The notes beneath the pieces were generated by a model that saw only the letters and a program-made list of their open reading frames with translations, was not told the DNA's origin and made no database searches. Shown one piece after another: positions 1 through 6,818 of a stretch of DNA of 19,452 bases. Position numbers and translations under genes: made by a program. The stretch comes from Armatimonas sp043757465. GTDB lineage: Bacteria > Armatimonadota > Armatimonadia > Armatimonadales > Armatimonadaceae. Position 1 is the stretch's first letter. The number at the start of each line of letters is the position of its first letter. Location: NCBI RefSeq assembly GCF_043757465.1, contig NZ_JAYVPL010000102.1, positions 1 through 19,452 of the forward strand, in the 5' to 3' direction.

Positions 1-2
1 CT

Positions 3-539
3 TGTGGTTCATTAAAAGCACATTGTCTAACCATTTTAGGAGATGGTTCTGCTTGGATTTGGAATCTTGCTTCGAGCTGTTTTCCTCTTGCTCAACAAAT
101 TCAAGATTTTTACCATGCTAGTGAATATGTTTCTGATGTTGGTCAGGATGTTTTTGGAGATTCTAAACATGGTTGGCTAAGTGATCGCCTTTCTGACATG
201 AAACGTAGCGCCTGGTCTGATTTTTGGTCGGCGATGAAGGCTCTTCCTCAACAAAATTTAGAATCTCTGCGTATTTTGACTACCTATTTTACCAATAATG
301 CTTCTCGTATGGACTATGGTGATTATTTGCGTCGTGGCCTTTGCATTGGTTCTGGTCTGGTCGAATCGAGTTGTAAACGTATCGTGAGCCAGCGTCTGAA
401 AGGTGCTGGTATGCGTTGGAGTCCCTTGGGTGCTGAAGTGATTGCCCGCCTTCGCGGTTTTCTTTTTGGCAACGAGTGGGAAGAGTTCGTCGCCTTTTGG
501 AATCGTCAATCGTTGAGGACTGCTACCTCACCACTTTAA
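3..539 (+). CDS. ISKra4-family transposase, C-terminal part (5' end outside window)
   Basis: The frame is open from the left window edge to a TAA at 537-539, so only the C-terminal ~179 residues are seen. The first part reads ...LTILGDGSAWIWNLA..., the usual ISKra4/DDE pattern in which the Asp of LGDG is catalytic. It is followed by a FYHASEY segment, and then by IGSGLVESSCK with the catalytic Glu in VES, then QRLKGAGMRWS. This combination is characteristic of ISKra4 transposases, which cut and paste their insertion sequence. An internal Met at 198 is not the true start, because conserved catalytic sequence lies upstream of it. Base composition is clearly more AT-rich than the rest of the window, consistent with recent arrival. 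Whether the element is intact cannot be judged because its left end is missing. Confidence 0.88.
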   Translation, partial: CGSLKAHCLTILGDGSAWIWNLASSCFPLAQQIQDFYHASEYVSDVGQDVFGDSKHGWLSDRLSDMKRSAWSDFWSAMKALPQQNLESLRILTTYFTNNASRMDYGDYLRRGLCIGSGLVESSCKRIVSQRLKGAGMRWSPLGAEVIARLRGFLFGNEWEEFVAFWNRQSLRTATSPL

Positions 540-540
540 T

Positions 541-551
541 GTCCTGCACCC
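541..551. repeat. Probable right terminal inverted repeat of the ISKra4-type element
   Basis: GTCCTGCACCC directly follows the transposase stop codon. Read inward it is GGGTGCAGGAC, which resembles the termini I recall for ISKra4-group elements. The AT-rich composition also ends here. The left repeat is outside the window, so this is inference. The element boundary then lies 22 bp from the stop codon of the neighbouring XRE gene. Confidence 0.5.
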
Positions 552-573
552 CTCCATCAGGAAGATCGACGAT

Positions 574-1188
574 TTAGTCCAGGTCATCGTCGCCGTCCTC
601 GTCGTCCTCCTCCAGCCCACCGGCAATCGGCATGTCGGCAATGTAGAGCGTGTTTATCTCTCGCAGAAGACTCTGCTGATGCTCCTCGGCGGCGATCTCC
701 TCACGCGAGAAGCGCGAGCCAATCGTCCCCTGCGAGTTGAGCTTACGCAGGCTCTCCGCCATATTCGTTGCCGCCGCAACGGCAGCTTCCCGGATCACCT
801 CACGGGTCGGGCCGTCGAAGTCGCTGTAGCCCTCCACACGCCCCAGCAGGGTGTCCAGATCGGGCTCGTACTGAATCTCTGGCAGCGGCACAGGAACATC
901 GTAGCCCGCCGCGTTGAGCACCACCTCAGGAGCCACCTCAAACACTGTCGCGATCTTCTCCAGAATCTCCCGGCTAGGCACCAGGTACTTCCCATCGGGC
1001 TTGATGCTCCCGTTTTCAAACAAGGTCAGGTAGCTGGCCGAGACCCCAGAGAGCTTCGACAGCTCGACTTTGCTCAGGTCACGCTTGGCCCGCTCGATGC
1101 GCAGGAAGCGCGCAAACGCCTTACCACGAGCGACCTCAGCGGGGGAGGCAACAAGATTCAGAGAACGCATGGAGCCATTATCCCTCAT
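574..1188 (-). CDS. XRE-family HTH transcriptional regulator
   Basis: A 204-residue protein with a Cro/CI-type helix-turn-helix at about residues 27-95. LRIERAKRDLSKVELSKLSGVSASYLTLFE contains the recognition helix (SASYLTLFENG), followed by LEKIATVFEVAPEVVLNAAGY, a typical end of this fold. The rest is Glu-rich and ends in a strongly acidic tail (EEDDEDGDDDLD). The start is uncertain: ATG at 1188 has no Shine-Dalgarno, while ATG at 1170 has GAGG about 12 nt upstream and keeps the whole HTH. A perfect TATAAT lies at 1211-1206. It is divergent from the small gene and serine recombinase, so a role as repressor of that mobile module is plausible but inferred. The IS end lies 22 bp beyond its stop codon. 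Confidence 0.82.
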   Translation of the reverse strand: MRDNGSMRSLNLVASPAEVARGKAFARFLRIERAKRDLSKVELSKLSGVSASYLTLFENGSIKPDGKYLVPSREILEKIATVFEVAPEVVLNAAGYDVPVPLPEIQYEPDLDTLLGRVEGYSDFDGPTREVIREAAVAAATNMAESLRKLNSQGTIGSRFSREEIAAEEHQQSLLREINTLYIADMPIAGGLEEDDEDGDDDLD

Positions 1189-1205
1189 TTTTCGTATTCA
1201 CACAA

Positions 1206-1240
1206 ATTATATTGCAGATAATTCATAGACGTGTTACACT
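1206..1240. promoter_or_regulatory. Divergent promoter/operator region between XRE gene and recombinase module
   Basis: On the minus strand a perfect TATAAT (1211-1206) faces the XRE gene, without a good -35. On the plus strand TTGCAG (1212-1217), a 17-bp spacer and TACACT (1235-1240) give a plausible promoter for the small gene and recombinase. GTGTTACAC (1231-1239), a palindrome around a central T, overlaps that -10 and is a candidate operator for the XRE protein. The boxes are seen; their function is inferred. Confidence 0.45.
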
Positions 1241-1283
1241 CCACCAAACAACAGTTTACCAAACAACAATACCAAGGACGAAT

Positions 1284-1451
1284 ATGAACCGAACACCACT
1301 CACTCTCCACCTTGAAGAGAAGCCGCTCCCGCCCGAGGAGCTACAGCGACGCTTCAACCGCGCCACTGTGCTCCTACGCACCGGCTACCGGCGCTGGCAG
1401 GCAGTCCAGCCCCCCCCGCCACAACCCACCCACGAAAGGACAACCCGATGA
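1284..1451 (+). CDS. Small protein of unknown function coupled to serine recombinase
   Basis: A 55-residue basic protein (MNRTPLTLHLEEKPLPPEEL...). The ATG at 1284 is chosen because AAGGA sits 5 nt upstream; an upstream in-frame ATG at 1212 has no such site and falls within the promoter region. The middle (LPPEELQRRFNRATVLLRTGYRRWQ) looks helical and Arg-rich, and the C-terminus is Pro-rich. I do not recognise a family. Its TGA overlaps the recombinase ATG (ATGA at 1448-1451), so the two are almost certainly translationally coupled. The setting, a small basic protein co-expressed with a large serine recombinase and divergent from an XRE regulator, fits a recombination directionality factor or accessory DNA-binding protein, but nothing in the sequence proves this. 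Confidence 0.6.
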   Translation: MNRTPLTLHLEEKPLPPEELQRRFNRATVLLRTGYRRWQAVQPPPPQPTHERTTR

Positions 1452-3030
1452 GGCCACCTAAACCACACAAGCCCCTTCGCTGCGCTCTCTACGTGCGCTG
1501 CTCCACCGACGACCAAGCCTACGGTGACTACACCACCATTGACTCCCAGCGCGAGATTAACCGTGAGCGCATCCTCCACCTCGGCGGCGAGCTGGTCGCT
1601 GAGTACAACGATGAAGGCCGCACAGGCACCAACCTCAAACGCCCCGACTGGAAGCGACTCCTAGCCGATGCCCGTGAGCATAAGTTCGACCGGATCGTGG
1701 TCACCTACATGTCACGCCTCGCACGTGGGGAGCTCTACCACGTGGCCGAGTACCTGCTGGCTGAGTGCAAGGTCAAGATCGAGCTCGTGCGCGAGGACTT
1801 CACGCCCGACCTGGCAGGACAGATGAGCAAGGGAATCAAGATCGTCTTTGATGGTGCCCTCCCCCGCCAGATCTCCGAGTGGACCAAGACCAAGCAAGGC
1901 CAGATGGTCATTCACGGCTACGCGATGGGTGGCGTTCGCCCCTTCGGCTACAGTACAGAGACTGTTCCTGGCATGACACCAAGCATACTCCCAGGCGGCA
2001 AGGTCAAACCCGCCCCCAAGCGCTACGTTCCCAACCCCGAAGAAGCGCCTATCGTACTGCGTGCCTTCGAGCGCTTTGTCGAGACCGATAACCTCGGCAC
2101 GGTGCAGCGCTACCTCCGCGAAGTAGCTCCCACACGCACCTGGACAATTGAGGCCGTGCGCCGCCTGCTCTCCAATCCCATCAGCCGCGGGGCCGTGCGC
2201 TGGGGCGTGCACACCAACCCAAATGCTCACGAAGCCATCGTGCCTGACACACTCTGGGAGGCAGCACAGGCACAGCTCGCCGCGCGCCAAGAGAAGCCAC
2301 TCCCCTCAGGTGGTGAGGGCAGGGAGCTGGGCTACGCGAAGCCCTCCAAGCTTGAAGATGACTTCTGCTACTTCCTGCGGGGATGTGTCCTCTGCGAGCA
2401 CTGTGGGAGCCGCATGACGCCCGCAAGCCACCACGGGAGCAGCTCACGGGTTCGCTACTACGAGTGCATCCGCTCCGCCAAGACGGGGAAGCCCTGCCCA
2501 GTCAAGCGCGTAAACGCCGAGACACTCCAGACCGCCGTCCTCTCCGAGATAGCCCGCTGCGGTGAGCATCCCACCCGCCTAGCGACTTTTATTCGCGAGG
2601 CGGCAAAAGCCATGCCCTCAACAGATGAAGCCCGTGAGGAGATAAAGCGACTGGAGCGCAACAAGCGGGAGGCGGAGAAAAAGATCAAGGCAAACCAGAT
2701 GGCACTCGAAGTGGGCAGCACGAGTGGCACGGTTCTGACCACCTTGGTCAAGCGCCTCGGAGAGCTGGAAGCGCATATCACGGAGATAGAGGGTAAGCGT
2801 AAAGACCTGATGGGCCAGATCGCCTCGTTCCAGCACCGCCGTCCGGATGCAGAGGAAGTGGCCTCGCTCTGGCAGCATGTGATGGAAATCTGGGAGTTTC
2901 TCTCGGGCGAGGAGCGTACCGAGCTGATCGGGTTGCTGGTCGAGGAAGTAACGATGGTAGAAAAGCAAAAGGCCGCTGTGAGACTAAATCTCACAAGCGG
3001 CCCTCTACAGGTTCGTAAATTCGAACCACA

Positions 3031-3052
<22 letters not shown>
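1448..3052 (+). CDS. Large serine recombinase (site-specific integrase/resolvase family)
   Basis: A 534-residue protein with the full large-serine-recombinase layout. The resolvase catalytic domain spans about residues 11-150 with nucleophile Ser19 in YVRCSTDDQ and the YMSRLARG motif at 87-94. The recombinase domain spans about 157-285. A zinc ribbon has Cys316, Cys319, Cys340 and Cys350. A Lys/Glu-rich coiled coil runs about 392-460, followed by the conserved end LSGEERTELIGLLVEEV. It integrates, excises or inverts DNA through a 5'-phosphoserine intermediate. AAAGGA lies 7 nt before the ATG, and translation is coupled to the preceding small gene. Unusually, the last ~30 codons run antisense through the terminator and 3' end of a tRNA-fMet gene, and the TGA stop is the complement of the tRNA T-loop. 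This suggests that the element sits at, or used, this tRNA locus. Confidence 0.93.
2961..3002 (-). terminator. Intrinsic terminator of tRNA-fMet, inside recombinase coding sequence
   Basis: Read on the minus strand: GGCCGCT, a bulged T, GTGAGA, a 5-nt loop, TCTCAC and AGCGGCC form a 13-bp stem with one bulge. TTTTGCTTTT follows immediately. No T-run follows on the plus strand, so it serves the minus-strand tRNA transcript rather than the recombinase. The same bases encode recombinase residues ~505-518. Confidence 0.8.
3010..3027. other. Short perfect hairpin between tRNA 3' end and terminator
   Basis: GGTTCG, a 6-nt loop TAAATT, and CGAACC form a perfect 6-bp stem starting 4 bp beyond the encoded CCA. 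It would be in the 3' trailer of the tRNA precursor. It could be a processing element, part of a recombinase attachment site, or incidental. GGTTCGAAT on the minus strand also resembles a tRNA T-arm, but no second tRNA body is present. Confidence 0.45.
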
Positions 3053-3106
<54 letters not shown>

Positions 3107-3124
3107 TCGTTGTATGCAAGAGGG

Positions 3125-3153
3125 AGTATAGCCCCCATAACCAGTTCTGTCAA
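3125..3153 (-). promoter_or_regulatory. Sigma-70-type promoter of tRNA-fMet
   Basis: On the minus strand a perfect TTGACA (3153-3148), a 17-bp spacer and TATACT (3130-3125) lie 18 nt upstream of the mature tRNA 5' end. This is the strongest promoter seen in the window. It begins only 9 bp after the stop codon of the upstream PD40 gene. Confidence 0.85.
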
Positions 3154-3162
3154 GGAAATCTT

Positions 3163-4230
3163 TCACCACCAGACAGGACGGCGATCACTGAGGGTTCCTG
3201 GAGTGAGCTGCTGAAGACCATTCGCCGAAAAATCCAATAGCGCGAGGGCGAAGTTGCCGGACTGTGTTCGGACACTCATCGCGAGTTTGCCGCCGTCGGG
3301 GCGGAAAGCGGGATGGTGGTAGTCACCAGGTTCGGTGGTAAGGCGACGAGGCTCTTCTTTCGCGTTGAGGTCTATTTTCCAGAGATGTCGCTTCCTGGGA
3401 GCATCTTCAAAACTGGCCACGATGAAGCGGCCATCTGGGGAGAATGTGGGGTCACTAGGCAAACCCACAGGACAGCCTTCGAGAGCAATGGCAGCCCCTC
3501 CCTTTGCGGGAACGCGCCAGAGAGCGGGCTGGCCCCCTCGATCTGAGACAAAAACGATCCAGCCACCACTGGGAGACCAGGTAGGTTGTGTGTCGTTGCC
3601 AGGGTGCTGTGTGAGCCGTCGTGGAGTGCCACCACTTGCCTCAATGATATAGAGTTCGTTGTTGTTATCGCGGTGGGAAACAAAAACAAGGGAGTTATCG
3701 TCGGGTGCCCAGGCAGGCAGATCCGCATCGCCCCACTTCGGGTTGGTCAGCCGGTGGGGCCGCGTCAGACTATCCCCGACAGTGAAGAGAGTGAGCTGGT
3801 TTTCGTAGGGGGCGACATAGGCTAGGCGTCCTTGGCGCGGGGCACGGGTGGGGCTTTGGGCTCCGACCTCGATATTGCGACGGAGAACCTCAGGGGCTTC
3901 CCCGGCCTCACCGATTGTGCAGATCCCCACTCCATCGCGGGCGAAGGTCAAGCGAGGCATACGCAGGCGCCCGTAGTCACGATCTGGCCAGCGGGGAAAG
4001 GGGCCAGGTGTGGGATCGGTGAGGATAATAATATCGCGATCTCGACCACGGTTATCGTCCCGGCGGTCATCGCGCTGCTTGCTATCCTCGCGCGTGCGGG
4101 AGTCGTTTTTTTCTTCCTTCTTCTTCTCTTCTTTTTTTTCTTCCTGCTTCTTCTCCTCGCGGCCCCGTGCCTGGGCGAAGGCTCCAGCGGAGACAGAGAG
4201 GACAAGGCAAGTCAGAATTAGCGTTTTCAA
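3163..4230 (-). CDS. Secreted PD40/TolB-like beta-propeller protein with Lys/Glu-rich linker
   Basis: A 355-residue protein. It starts with TTG, chosen because GGAGGG lies 7 nt upstream and the N-terminus is then a clear signal peptide (MKTLILTCLVLSVSAGAFA, cleavage near residue 19). A highly charged linker follows at about 22-70 (EEKKQEEKKEEKKK, then Arg/Asp-rich). The remainder has PD40/WD40-like blades such as PAWAPDDNSLVFVSHRDNNNELYI, PTWSPSGGWIVFVSDRGG, and DPTFSPDGRFIVASFED. PD40 propellers typically act as periplasmic or surface binding scaffolds, as in TolB; the partner here is unknown. The TTG overlaps the TGA stop of the preceding lipoprotein gene (TTGA), indicating coupling. It is the last gene of the operon; the tRNA-fMet promoter lies immediately downstream. 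Confidence 0.85.
   Translation of the reverse strand: MKTLILTCLVLSVSAGAFAQARGREEKKQEEKKEEKKKEEKNDSRTREDSKQRDDRRDDNRGRDRDIIILTDPTPGPFPRWPDRDYGRLRMPRLTFARDGVGICTIGEAGEAPEVLRRNIEVGAQSPTRAPRQGRLAYVAPYENQLTLFTVGDSLTRPHRLTNPKWGDADLPAWAPDDNSLVFVSHRDNNNELYIIEASGGTPRRLTQHPGNDTQPTWSPSGGWIVFVSDRGGQPALWRVPAKGGAAIALEGCPVGLPSDPTFSPDGRFIVASFEDAPRKRHLWKIDLNAKEEPRRLTTEPGDYHHPAFRPDGGKLAMSVRTQSGNFALALLDFSANGLQQLTPGTLSDRRPVWW
4106..4145. repeat. 40-nt pure polypyrimidine/polypurine tract
   Basis: All 40 plus-strand bases are C or T, including runs of seven and eight T. On the coding (minus) strand this is a purine tract encoding the Lys/Glu linker of the PD40 protein. The A8 and A7 runs could be slippage-prone. 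Confidence 0.8.
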
Positions 4231-5144
4231 CGGCGTGCCCTCCGGTTTGTCAGGAGCGCCCGGGAGTGCGGTGCGCTATCGCTCTCGGTGCTATCGGTGA
4301 GGCGGACCACACTGGCACCATCCACAGCATCCATAGAGAAGATATCGAAGTTGCCTGTGCGATCTGAGTCGAAGAAGATTGTCTGGCCATCGGCGCTGTA
4401 GCTAGGGGAGTCGTCGTCGAAGTCGTTGCCGGTTAGGCGACGGGGCTCTGAGCCATCGTTGGCGTTGATCGTGTAGATTTCAAGCTTGCCATGCCGATCC
4501 GTGGCAAAGGCAATGGTTCCGCCACTAGGAGACCATGCCGGGAAATCGTCGGTGCCCGTGCTCGTGGTCAGGCGTTTCTGGTTATTGCCCTCTACGTTCA
4601 TACTATAGATCTCGTAGTTACCGTCGCGATTGCTGGAAAAAGCGAGCTTTGTGCCATCGGGCGACCAGGTGGGAGTTTGATCTTGCGCCGTGTTGCTTGT
4701 CAGGCGGCGCACATTGCTACCATCGGCATTCATGAGATAGATCTCATCGTTGCCATCCCGATCGGAGACAAAGGCAAGCTGGGTCCCATCGGGTGACCAG
4801 GTGGGGTCAGCATCCACTTTATTGTTGTTCGTGAGCTGTGTGACGCTCTTACCGCGAATGTCCATCTTGTACAGATCGTAGTCGCCGCCATCACGATCCG
4901 ACGTGAAGACAACCTGGCTACGATCCGGGCTGAGTTTTGGTTGAAAATCGCGTGCACTATTATTGGTCAGGCGAGTCGGGTTGACACCGCGGGTGTCCAT
5001 GAGATAGATCTCGGAGTTCCCGTCCCGGCGTGCGGTAAAGACCACCCGCCCTGGAAAGCGCAGGTCAAAGCCACTGCTCCCTCCACAGCCCGCGAGCGCG
5101 AGGGCAACCAATGCCAGCCCTCCCCAAGCACCCCATCGTTTCAT
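4227..5144 (-). CDS. PD40 (TolB-like) beta-propeller lipoprotein
   Basis: About 305 residues from the ATG at 5144, chosen over ATG 5171 because GGAAAG precedes it and it places a perfect lipobox (LALAGC) after a short hydrophobic leader. The lipidated Cys would be residue 20. Six similar blades follow, each with the PD40 signature: WSPDGTQLAFVSDRDGNDEIYLMN, WSPDGTKLAFSSNRDGNYEIYSMN, and so on, separated by RLT(N/S) segments. This predicts a six-bladed propeller tethered to a membrane on the outside of the cytoplasm. The family often acts as a binding or assembly scaffold; DPP-IV-type propellers look similar, but no peptidase domain is present here. Its stop overlaps the TTG start of the next gene. 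The 39 bp upstream to the TPR gene make co-transcription likely. Confidence 0.88.
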   Translation of the reverse strand: MKRWGAWGGLALVALALAGCGGSSGFDLRFPGRVVFTARRDGNSEIYLMDTRGVNPTRLTNNSARDFQPKLSPDRSQVVFTSDRDGGDYDLYKMDIRGKSVTQLTNNNKVDADPTWSPDGTQLAFVSDRDGNDEIYLMNADGSNVRRLTSNTAQDQTPTWSPDGTKLAFSSNRDGNYEIYSMNVEGNNQKRLTTSTGTDDFPAWSPSGGTIAFATDRHGKLEIYTINANDGSEPRRLTGNDFDDDSPSYSADGQTIFFDSDRTGNFDIFSMDAVDGASVVRLTDSTESDSAPHSRALLTNRRARR

Positions 5145-5183
5145 ACTTTCCAAAGACGTCTCCCCATGCATTTTTGTGACATG

Positions 5184-5969
5184 TCAGCGAAACCCTCCCG
5201 CCAGCGCGACGAGAACAAAAATGGCAATCGTCAGCAACAACAAAATGGTGCCGATCACCCCGAGAATACGCCCCGCCTGCACATTGCCACGCTGGCGCTG
5301 ATCCATCTCGGGGTGCCGATCTAAAATCTCCAGAGCGCGGTTGGCGTGCAACCAGGCAAAGGGCGAGAAAACGGGAGTCAGTGTCATTCCCAAGATGCCC
5401 AGCACCAGGATATTCGTCCCATTAACCTGGGGGGCGAGTGCCGAGCCGGGGCGTCCCTGCTGGCGCTGTGCCTGACCGTAGCCCGGTGCCGCTGCGCTGT
5501 GGCCTCCTCCGTAGTCGAGAGTGGGCGGTGGGGCGTAGCTCCCTGCGGTGCTGGTGTAGCTTGGCGGCGGCGGGGGCGGCACGCGTGGGGCGGGCGGGGG
5601 TGTCACAACCGGCGGCACCGTGGGCAGTGCCTCAAGCTCCTGGAGACGCTGCGTGGCCTGTGCGTAGCTCGGGTCGAGGGTCAGGGCATGCTCAAAGTGC
5701 TGGCGTGCGCCACTTCTATCCCCAGAAGCCTGAAGTGCCAGCGCGAGGTTGTAGTGGTTCTTGGGCTGCTCGGGATCGAGGGCTGCCGTGCGCTGGAACG
5801 CCGCCACCGACCCTGATGTGTCCTCTAGCGCCGCCAGAGCACCACCGAGCAGCCGCCACGCCCCCACATCGCTGGCATCCAGAGCGACGGCATCCGCCAG
5901 AGCGGCGGCGGCATCCGAGAAGCGCCCCTCCTTCATGCGAAGAACTCCGATTTCGCGTGGTGTTGCCAT
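5184..5969 (-). CDS. TPR protein with Pro-rich linker and C-terminal DUF4190-like membrane domain
   Basis: A 261-residue protein. Residues 3-112 are three tetratricopeptide repeats (GRFSDAAAALADAVALDASD, then AWRLLGGALAALED, then NHYNLALALQASGDRSGARQHFEHALTLDP). Residues 117-175 are Pro/Gly/Ala/Tyr-rich and disordered-looking (PPPPPP). The C-terminus has two membrane helices at about 185-207 and 234-258. Between them lies FSPFAWLHANRALEIL...RGNVQAGRILG, which resembles the DUF4190-type two-helix domain. The likely role is a cytoplasmic TPR platform anchored in the inner membrane; the partner is unknown. AGGAG lies 10 nt before the ATG. Only 13 bp separate it from the upstream TPR gene, so they are one operon. 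Confidence 0.82.
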   Translation of the reverse strand: MATPREIGVLRMKEGRFSDAAAALADAVALDASDVGAWRLLGGALAALEDTSGSVAAFQRTAALDPEQPKNHYNLALALQASGDRSGARQHFEHALTLDPSYAQATQRLQELEALPTVPPVVTPPPAPRVPPPPPPSYTSTAGSYAPPPTLDYGGGHSAAAPGYGQAQRQQGRPGSALAPQVNGTNILVLGILGMTLTPVFSPFAWLHANRALEILDRHPEMDQRQRGNVQAGRILGVIGTILLLLTIAIFVLVALAGGFR

Positions 5970-5982
5970 TGCGACTATGCTC

Positions 5983-6741
5983 CTATTCCGTGTTCAGTGC
6001 GATCTTGTAGGATTGGGATACCGATAAATACATTGCCAGAATGTCCAGGAGAATATTCCAGGTGTTGCCCTGTAGTGCGTCTCGGTAGAGAAACCAGCCA
6101 CACAGCGGAATAAAGAATACCGCCGATGTCCACCCCGAGATCCGTGCCGCCGTCTGTCCGCCTCGTCCACAGGCTTTAGCGGTCAGAAGCCCCACGAGCC
6201 AGCCCGCGCCAAACGCCACGAGCACCCGAAAGGGAAATATCCACCAGATTCCACAGGCGACAATTGAGACCACGGTGGCAACAAAGCCCCCCAGGAGCTT
6301 GCGTGCAAGCGGAACCGGGCCACGCTGTCGCTCGATTTGCTGGATTTGAACCTGTGCCTGGCGGGCATCGTACTCCGGAGCCGCTGTCCGCGCGACCAAC
6401 TGAGCGAGAAGCTCTTTACTGGGCGCATGGCTAGGGTCGGCTTCCAGGGCACGCTCCAAATAGAGCCGCGCTTCATCGTGCCGAGAGAGCCCCTCGCTGA
6501 GCGCGACCGCAAGATTGTAGCGGTTGCGCGCCGACGGCTCCAGTGTCTCGGCCTTGCGAAACGCGGAGCTTGCGCTCACCCAGTTCTTCTCCTGGCTCTG
6601 TGAAGCACCTAGGAGCTGCCAGGCTTCGGCATCCCCCGGGTCGGCCTCGACCAAGCTCTGAAACGCGGCAGTGGCCTCCGCAAATTGTTTGGCCCGCAGG
6701 TGCCCTTTGCCAACATCGTAACGCGCCGTCGTATCATCCAT
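5983..6741 (-). CDS. TPR-repeat membrane protein, first gene of the operon
   Basis: A 252-residue protein. Residues 5-115 are tetratricopeptide repeats (AKQFAEATAAFQSLVEADPGDAEAWQLLG, then NRYNLAVALSEG, then RLYLERALEADPSHAPSKEL). Gln/Arg-rich residues 125-145 precede about four hydrophobic segments (149-170, 171-190, 202-219, 228-243). The layout matches its downstream neighbour (TPR then membrane helices), suggesting duplication followed by divergence of the membrane half. GGTGA lies 6 nt before the ATG, and a TAAAAT box lies 11 nt before it, so this is probably where the operon transcript starts. It diverges from the planctomycete-type cytochrome gene across 77 bp. Function unknown. Confidence 0.8.
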   Translation of the reverse strand: MDDTTARYDVGKGHLRAKQFAEATAAFQSLVEADPGDAEAWQLLGASQSQEKNWVSASSAFRKAETLEPSARNRYNLAVALSEGLSRHDEARLYLERALEADPSHAPSKELLAQLVARTAAPEYDARQAQVQIQQIERQRGPVPLARKLLGGFVATVVSIVACGIWWIFPFRVLVAFGAGWLVGLLTAKACGRGGQTAARISGWTSAVFFIPLCGWFLYRDALQGNTWNILLDILAMYLSVSQSYKIALNTE

Positions 6742-6818
6742 TGTTAGTCACCATTTTACCTCCCCTACCTCGTGGTTGCATCTTCAGCCAGGTAGGGTAC
6801 GATAACACCATACTCGCT

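Noticed and set aside
3010..3027. GGTTCGAAT as the T-arm of a second tRNA
   Set aside because: No acceptor, D or anticodon arm can be built around it; it is a self-complementary hairpin in the tRNA trailer.
6543..6818. N-terminal extension of the PSD cytochrome frame
   Set aside because: It overlaps the divergent TPR gene, has no family sequence, and would hide the export leader beginning at 6819.
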